A stretch of 64,000 bases of DNA, from assembly GCF_014205255.1 (NCBI RefSeq), contig NZ_JACHNE010000001.1, forward strand, positions 4,464,001 to 4,528,000, written 5' to 3'. A program made the position numbers and the translations under genes. This document shows, one piece after another, positions 58,847 to 64,000 of the stretch (the stretch's first letter is position 1; each line of letters starts with the position of its first letter). The notes under the pieces were generated by a model. The model saw nothing but the letters and a program-made list of their open reading frames with translations. It ran no database searches and was not told the origin of the DNA. The DNA is from Streptomyces caelestis (GTDB lineage Bacteria; Actinomycetota; Actinomycetes; Streptomycetales; Streptomycetaceae).

Positions 58847-60382
58847 ATGGACGCTCGCAATCCACGCCGCTGGTGGATCCTGATCGTGCTGTGCCTGAGC
58901 ACGCTCGTGCTCGTCGTCGACAACATGGCGCTCACGGTCGCGGTGCCCGCGCTGACCGAGGACCTCGGGGCGAGCGCCCAGGACATGCAGTGGATCCTCG
59001 ACTCCTACATCCTGGTCTTCGCCGGGCTGCTGCTGACCTCGGGAAGCCTGGGGGACCGGTTCGGGCGCCGGAAGGTGATGCTGATCGGCCTGCTGCTGTT
59101 CGGGGCGGCCTCACTGGGGGCGGTGTTCTGCGGCAGTCCGGGTGAGCTGATCGCGGTGCGGATCGTGATGGGGGTCGGCGGGGCGCTGATCATGCCGTCG
59201 ACGCTGTCGATCCTGATCACCGTCTTCGACGAGGACGAGCGGCCCAAGGCGATGGCGGCGTGGGGTTCGGTGTCGATGCTGGGGCTGGTCGGCAGCCCGG
59301 TTCTCGGCGGTGTGCTGATCGACCACTTCGCCTGGCAGGCGATCTTCCTGATCAACGTGCCGATCGTCGCCCTGGCGCTGCTGGCCGGTGTGCTGCTGAT
59401 GCCGGAGTCGAAGGCGCCCTGGCAGAAGCCGGACCCGCTGGGCGCGGTGCTGTCGGCGGTGGGGATGGCGGCTCTGGTGTGGTGGATCATCGAGATTCCG
59501 CAGCACGGCGCGTTCGGCGGCCGTTCCCTCCTCGTCCTCGCTGTCGCGGTCGTCGCCCTGGCCGGCTTCGTGGTCTGGGAGAACGTCACCCGCTCGCCGA
59601 TGGTCCCGCTGGTCCTCTTCAAGCACCGCAACTTCAGCGGGGGTTCGCTCTCCCTGGCGCTCGTCCAGATCGGCAACGCCGGCCTGCTGCTGGTCCTGAC
59701 CCAGTACCTCCAGTTCGTCCTCGGCTGGTCCGCGGTCAAGGCCGGTCTGGCCTTCCTGCCGCTGGCGGTGGCCGCGCTGGCCGGCAACGCGGCCGGGGCG
59801 CAGCTCGCGGTGAAGGTGGGCAACCGGTTCGTCATCCTCGCCGGGATGCTGCTGATGGCCGCCTCCTTCGGGCTGCTCACCACGCTCACCGCGGACAGCG
59901 GCTTCACGGTCCCGGCCGTGGCGCTCGGGATCCTGGGGCTGGGAGCCGGTCTGGCGATGCCGGCCGCGGTCGCCGCCCTGATGAGCACCATCCCGGAGGA
60001 GAAGGCGGGCGTCGGCTCGGCCCTCAACGACACCATCCAGCAGTCCGGTACCGCCCTCGGCATCGCGATCCTCGGCTCGCTGCTCTCCGGTGGCTACCGG
60101 GACGAGATGCCGGCCGGCGCTCCCGAGCAGGCCAGGGAGTCCCTCGGCGGGGCCCTGGCGGTCGCCGGCGGCGACACCGGCCTGGTGCGGGCGGCCCGGG
60201 AGGCCTTCACCGCCTCCATGTCGACGACCTTCACGATCAGCGCGATCGGTGTCCTGGCCGCGGCCGTCGTCGCCACACTGGTGATGCGGGACCGCAAGCC
60301 GGAGGCCGCGCCCGAGGCCGAGGTCGAGGTCGACGCCGGGCCCGCCCGGGCCGGGAGCGAGGCGCCGGAGCTGGTCGCCTGA
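58847..60382 (+). CDS. MFS drug exporter, DHA2 (14-TMS)
   Basis: A 511-residue exporter with about 14 membrane segments. Motif A is GDRFGRRKVMLIGLLLFGA, and VDNMALTVAVPALTEDLG and VGGALIMPSTLSILITVFDE are DHA2 hallmarks. The C-terminus is acidic (EAEVEVDAG). Likely exports hydrophobic drugs, induced through the divergent TetR. It is followed by a terminator. Confidence 0.92.
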   Translation: MDARNPRRWWILIVLCLSTLVLVVDNMALTVAVPALTEDLGASAQDMQWILDSYILVFAGLLLTSGSLGDRFGRRKVMLIGLLLFGAASLGAVFCGSPGELIAVRIVMGVGGALIMPSTLSILITVFDEDERPKAMAAWGSVSMLGLVGSPVLGGVLIDHFAWQAIFLINVPIVALALLAGVLLMPESKAPWQKPDPLGAVLSAVGMAALVWWIIEIPQHGAFGGRSLLVLAVAVVALAGFVVWENVTRSPMVPLVLFKHRNFSGGSLSLALVQIGNAGLLLVLTQYLQFVLGWSAVKAGLAFLPLAVAALAGNAAGAQLAVKVGNRFVILAGMLLMAASFGLLTTLTADSGFTVPAVALGILGLGAGLAMPAAVAALMSTIPEEKAGVGSALNDTIQQSGTALGIAILGSLLSGGYRDEMPAGAPEQARESLGGALAVAGGDTGLVRAAREAFTASMSTTFTISAIGVLAAAVVATLVMRDRKPEAAPEAEVEVDAGPARAGSEAPELVA

Positions 60383-60394
60383 CGTGGACGTACG

Positions 60395-60433
60395 GAAAGG
60401 CCGGTACCCCGAGCGCGGGGGTGCCGGCCTTTC
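60395..60433. terminator. Terminator after DHA2 exporter
   Basis: GAAAGGCCGGTACCCC and GGGGTGCCGGCCTTTC form a 16-bp stem with one G-T wobble and a short GAGCGCG loop, followed by GCC-rich sequence. Confidence 0.85.
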
Positions 60434-60556
60434 GCCGTGCCGGTGTCCCGTGGTTCGCTGCGCCGTCGCCCGGGAATGCCCTCCCGGTTTTCTCTGTTCT
60501 GGGTGGCAAGAAGTTCAACGCTCAACTAAACTGGGCGTACACGAGGAGGAACCGAC

Positions 60557-61534
60557 ATGCCTGCTGTGACCGCCGAGAACCCGTTGACGCTGCCCCGCGT
60601 GAGCGCACCGACCGACACCGTGGCCCGTCCCGTGCTCACTGTCACGACCGCGCCGAGCGGTTTCGAGGGCGAGGGCTTCCCGGTGCGCCGGGCGTTCGCC
60701 GGGATCAACTACCGCCATCTCGACCCGTTCATCATGATGGACCAGATGGGTGAGGTGGAGTACGCGCCGGGCGAGCCCAAGGGCACTCCCTGGCACCCGC
60801 ACCGCGGCTTCGAGACCGTCACGTACATCATCGACGGGATCTTCGACCACCAGGACTCCAACGGCGGTGGCGGCACCATCACCAACGGGGACACCCAGTG
60901 GATGACCGCGGGCTCCGGACTGCTGCACATCGAGGCCCCACCCGAGCATCTCGTCACGTCCGGCGGGCTCTTCCACGGCCTCCAGCTGTGGGTGAACCTC
61001 CCGGCCAAGGACAAGATGATGGCCCCGCGCTACCAGGACATCCGCGGCGGCTCGGTCCAGCTGCTCAGCACCCCCGACGGCGGCGCGCTGCTGCGGGTCA
61101 TCGCCGGTGAGCTGGACGGGCACCAGGGGCCCGGCATCACGCACACGCCGATCACGATGATCCACGCGACGCTGGCGCCGGGCGCGGAGCTCACCCTGCC
61201 GTGGCGCGAGGACTTCAACGGCCTGGCGTACGTCCTGGCCGGGCGCGGCAGCGTCGGCACCGAGCGCCGGCCGGTCCACATGGGCCAGACCGCCGTCTTC
61301 GGCGCCGGATCCTCGCTGACCGTCCGCGCGGACGAGAAGCAGGACTCCCACACGCCGGACCTGGAGGTCGTCCTGCTCGGCGGGCAGCCGATCCGTGAGC
61401 CCATGGCTCACTACGGCCCGTTCGTGATGAACACCAAGGAAGAACTCATGCAGGCCTTCGAGGACTTCCAGAAGGGCCGGCTGGGGACGGTACCCGCGGT
61501 GCACGGGATGACCGCCGGCGGACCGCAGGGCTGA
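60557..61534 (+). CDS. Pirin-family protein
   Basis: A 325-residue pirin (bicupin). The N-terminal cupin has WHPHRGFETVTYII with the metal His pair and the later E in IEAPPEH. The C-terminal half has the pirin_C HYGPFVMNTKEEL region. Such proteins can be quercetinases or redox sensors. An AT-richer stretch with two TCAAC repeats (about 60518-60535) lies upstream and may be the operator/promoter. Confidence 0.88.
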   Translation: MPAVTAENPLTLPRVSAPTDTVARPVLTVTTAPSGFEGEGFPVRRAFAGINYRHLDPFIMMDQMGEVEYAPGEPKGTPWHPHRGFETVTYIIDGIFDHQDSNGGGGTITNGDTQWMTAGSGLLHIEAPPEHLVTSGGLFHGLQLWVNLPAKDKMMAPRYQDIRGGSVQLLSTPDGGALLRVIAGELDGHQGPGITHTPITMIHATLAPGAELTLPWREDFNGLAYVLAGRGSVGTERRPVHMGQTAVFGAGSSLTVRADEKQDSHTPDLEVVLLGGQPIREPMAHYGPFVMNTKEELMQAFEDFQKGRLGTVPAVHGMTAGGPQG

Positions 61535-61965
61535 CGCCGGAGGGCATCCCCCTGGCCGGGGGGTACGCGGGAGGGGGCGCCGAACGCGCGACGCCCCCCA
61601 TCGGCCCTTGCGCCGGGCGCCCTGGGCCCGAGGGGTCCGGTCCCGCGGCTGCGAGGGCAGCCGCGGAGGCCGGCGACGGGTCTTCGCGTCCCGGTGGCCC
61701 TGCGGCGGCTGCGAGGTCGCTGCCGAGGCCGACGGATGGTGGGCCTCCCCGCCCTGGTCGCCGCCCCGGAGGGGGAGGTGGCCAGGCCGCCGCCGACAAC
61801 GGTGGCCGGCCTCGTCGTCCCGTCGGCCCCGGCGGGCGCACGCCGCAGAGCTGCGTCGCGGGCGCCGCAACCCGAACCAGCGATCCGGCACCGGCGCTGA
61901 CGCCCCGTCACCCGGGCGGGCCTTTCCGGCGGGACGGCCCGCCCCGGGCGTGGTCGGGTGGAGGC
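61535..61965. other. 431-bp gap between pirin and AI-2E genes
   Basis: No convincing gene is seen. The sequence contains imperfect CGGCTGCGAGG repeats and several G-rich runs, such as CTGGCCGGGGGGTACGCGGG shortly after the pirin stop. Frames on both strands are long but low complexity, typical of GC-rich non-coding DNA. Confidence 0.7.
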
Positions 61966-63054
61966 GTGCAGGACTCCGACCCGACCGCTGACGGCCCCAG
62001 GCCGCTCCTCCCGGACCCCCTCCGGCGTCTCGCCGCCTGGTGCGCGCTCCTCCTGCTCGTGTCCGGAGTCGTCTACGTCGGGATCCGGCTGTGCGACGAG
62101 TTCCGGACCGCCGTCGTGCCCGTGCTGCTCGCGCTGCTCGGGACGGCCCTGCTCGGGCCCCTGCACCGGCGGCTGGTGAAGGCCGGGGTGCAGCGGTCGG
62201 TCGCGGCCGGGCTCACCTGTGTCGCCGTCGTGGCCGTGGTCGGCGGGGCCGTGTACATCGTGGTCGCCGCGCTCCTCGACACGGGCGACGAGATCGTCGC
62301 CTCGCTCCGGCAGGCCGCGCGAGGCATCTCCGAGCACTTCGGGGCGGCCGGGACCTCGCTGGAGGACCTGGCCTCCAACGCCCGGGAACTCCTGGGCAAG
62401 TTCGGCGGCTCGGCCGCCTCCGGCGTGATCAGCGGCGTCAGCGTCGTCGGTGAGACCATCGCCATGGCCGTGCTCGCGCTGCTGCTCGTCTTCTTCTTCC
62501 TGCGCGACTCCGACAAGGCCGCCGGGACGCTGCGGGCCCTGTCCCCGCGTGGCTCGGCCGACACCCTGGAGGCCGTGGCGCGGCGGGCCTTCCACGCCGT
62601 CGAGGGCTTCATGCGCGGCACCACCTTCATCGCGCTCATCGACGCGCTGTGCATCACCGTCGGACTGCTCGTCCTCGACGTGCCCGGGGCGGCCGGGCTG
62701 GGAGCGCTGGTCTTCGTCGGGGCGTACATCCCCTACCTCGGCGCCTTCATCTCGGGAGCCGTGGCCGTGCTGGTCGCGCTCGCCGACCGGGGTTTCGTCA
62801 TCGCGCTGTGGGTGCTCGGGGTGGTGCTCGCGGTGCAGGTGCTGGAAGGACACGTGCTCCAGCCGGTGATCCAGAGCCGGACCGTGCAGATGCACCCGGC
62901 GGTGGTGATGGTGGCGATCACGGCCGGGGCGTCGGTGGCCGGTGTCCTCGGGATGCTGCTCGCCGTACCGCTCACCGCGGCCGCCTTCGGCGTCCTCCAG
63001 GAGCTCCGCACCCGCTACGAGAGCCAGGAGCCGTCGGCGTCCGGGACGTCGTGA
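61966..63054 (+). CDS. AI-2E family transporter (TqsA/PerM-like)
   Basis: A 362-residue polytopic protein of the AI-2E transporter family with seven or eight hydrophobic segments. It has the C-terminal block GALVFVGAYIPYLGAFISGA and LEGHVLQPVIQSRTVQMHPA typical of the family. The GTG at 61966 follows GGTGGAG. Autoinducer-2 transport is not proven for actinobacterial members. It is convergent with the phosphatase gene, with a 4-base gap. Confidence 0.85.
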   Translation: MQDSDPTADGPRPLLPDPLRRLAAWCALLLLVSGVVYVGIRLCDEFRTAVVPVLLALLGTALLGPLHRRLVKAGVQRSVAAGLTCVAVVAVVGGAVYIVVAALLDTGDEIVASLRQAARGISEHFGAAGTSLEDLASNARELLGKFGGSAASGVISGVSVVGETIAMAVLALLLVFFFLRDSDKAAGTLRALSPRGSADTLEAVARRAFHAVEGFMRGTTFIALIDALCITVGLLVLDVPGAAGLGALVFVGAYIPYLGAFISGAVAVLVALADRGFVIALWVLGVVLAVQVLEGHVLQPVIQSRTVQMHPAVVMVAITAGASVAGVLGMLLAVPLTAAAFGVLQELRTRYESQEPSASGTS

Positions 63055-63058
63055 CCCG

Positions 63059-64000
63059 CTACGGCTGCCACGACCCGTCGCCCGAGCCGTTCACGGACTC
63101 GTAGAGCTCGAACCAGATGCTCTTGCCCTCGCCGCGGGGGTCCACCCCCCAGGCGTGCGCGAGCAGTTCCATCAGCACCAGGCCGCGGCCGGAGGACGCC
63201 AGCTCCCCGGGTCTGCGCTTGTGCGGCAGGTCGTCACCGGTGTCGGTGACCTCGATCCGCAGCCGCCGCTCACCTACCCCGCCGGTGATCTCGGCGACGA
63301 GCAGCGCGTCGGAGTCGGTGTGCACGAGGACGTTCGTCAGCATCTCGGACAGCAGCAGCACCGCCGAGTCGACCTGGTCGGGGGAGGACCAGTCGTGCAG
63401 CAGCTCGCGCAGTTGCTGCCGGGCCACCGCGACCCGCTCGGGCTCGGCCTGCGCGACCGTCAGCATGGTGCGCCGCACGGGAGCCCGCACGATCATGGTG
63501 TCGCCGCAGCCGCAGCCCTCGCCCTCCCGGCACAGCAGCAGCAGCGCGATGTCGTCCTCGCGGCGGTCGGCCAGCGGGCCGGTCGTGTGGTGCGAGGACG
63601 GCCCGTGCACGGCCTGCACCAGGGTGTCGGCGAGTTCCTCGAGATCGCCCTTGTGGTCCTCCAGGATCGCGCGCAGCCGCCGCCAGCCGGAGTCCAGGTC
63701 GTGGCCGCCGGTCTCGATCAGGCCGTCCGTGCAGATCAGCATGGTCTCGCCGGACTCCAGGGCCAGCCGGGTGGTGGGGTAGTCGGCGTCCGGGTCGATG
63801 CCCAGCGGCAGGCCCCCCGACGTCGGCCGCGTCAGCACCGTGCCGTCACCCATCCGGATCGCCGGGTCCGGATGCCCGGCCCGGGCGATGTCCAGCACAC
63901 CGGTCGCCGGGTCGACCTCGACGTACACACAGGTCGCGAAGCGCGGGTCGGCGGGATCCTCGTCGCTGATGCCGTGCAGGAAGCGGGAGGCGCGGGAGAG
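63059..64000 (-). CDS. PP2C SpoIIE-type phosphatase with RsbW-like ATPase (partial)
   Basis: The frame runs past the right edge, so the N-terminal part is missing. The visible phosphatase C-terminal region has YVEVDPATGVLDIARAGHPD, SGGLPLGIDPDADY, LICTDGLIE and DDIALLLLC. An HATPase_c/RsbW domain then has SEMLTNVLVHTDSDALLVAE, VTDTGDDLPH and SSGRGLVLMELLAHAWG. The combined phosphatase/anti-sigma kinase layout is common in Streptomyces partner-switching proteins. Sensor domains upstream cannot be seen. Confidence 0.9.
   Translation of the reverse strand, partial: LSRASRFLHGISDEDPADPRFATCVYVEVDPATGVLDIARAGHPDPAIRMGDGTVLTRPTSGGLPLGIDPDADYPTTRLALESGETMLICTDGLIETGGHDLDSGWRRLRAILEDHKGDLEELADTLVQAVHGPSSHHTTGPLADRREDDIALLLLCREGEGCGCGDTMIVRAPVRRTMLTVAQAEPERVAVARQQLRELLHDWSSPDQVDSAVLLLSEMLTNVLVHTDSDALLVAEITGGVGERRLRIEVTDTGDDLPHKRRPGELASSGRGLVLMELLAHAWGVDPRGEGKSIWFELYESVNGSGDGSWQP

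Noticed and set aside
61446..61991. Proteins in the gap between pirin and AI-2E genes
   Set aside because: Frames on both strands are Arg/Pro/Ala-rich, overlap each other, and have no ribosome site or domain.

Overview
The window is a very GC-rich actinobacterial chromosome segment and reads as Streptomyces. Signs of this include GTG and TTG starts, GGAGG leaders, stop/start overlaps between adjacent genes, two branched-chain 2-oxo acid dehydrogenase (Bkd) operons, Ser/Thr kinases, a Bpa proteasome activator, mycothiol-type enzymes and a gamma-butyrolactone (AfsA/receptor) locus. A perfect 14-bp parS palindrome and the mostly housekeeping gene content suggest the chromosome core, possibly near oriC. 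That placement is inference.

Layout. 1-3699: ABC exporter (partial permease plus ATPase) divergent from a NarL-type two-component system. 3700-9109: signalling island with a TetR pseudo-receptor, a P450, an NAD-dependent epimerase/reductase, an AfsA-type butenolide synthase and a second TetR receptor, with three ARE-like operators. 9110-12035: DUF2252, J-domain and rhodanese genes. 12110-20439: acyl-CoA dehydrogenase behind a KstR-type operator, a DUF5819/HTTM/TrmH operon, and paaN divergent from a 3-hydroxyacyl-CoA dehydrogenase and TetR pair. 20441-24637: Lrp/AsnC regulator divergent from bkd operon 1. 24825-28296: MobA fusion, MoeA and a potassium channel whose start codon overlaps parS. 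28364-31930: DrrAB-like ABC pair, quinone oxidoreductase and a secreted membrane protein. 32166-36411: Bpa and two divergent Ser/Thr kinases. 36833-40428: bkd operon 2. 40600-43670: peptidoglycan-binding DUF1906 protein and a Tat-exported protein resembling an M15 peptidase without its zinc ligands. 43818-51610: DacA, GntR/MFS, methyltransferase, MDMPI-fold protein, nitrilase, LURP-one/AraC and cupin genes. 51607-52753: a thioredoxin/NHL gene cut short by a decayed TnpB-type element. 52778-64000: DUF6458, M18 peptidase, FadE, exported intradiol dioxygenase, SseB, TetR/MFS, pirin, AI-2E permease and a partial SpoIIE/RsbW-type regulator.

How the genes fit together. The signalling island looks like a self-contained hormone circuit: AfsA makes the butenolide, the epimerase and P450 tailor it, and two TetR proteins act through ARE sites. 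The paaN/3-hydroxyacyl-CoA dehydrogenase/TetR cluster and bkd operon 1 share a nearly identical palindrome, which suggests one regulator for both acyl-CoA degradation units. Neither bkd operon has its own E3 gene here, so an E3 encoded elsewhere is presumably shared.
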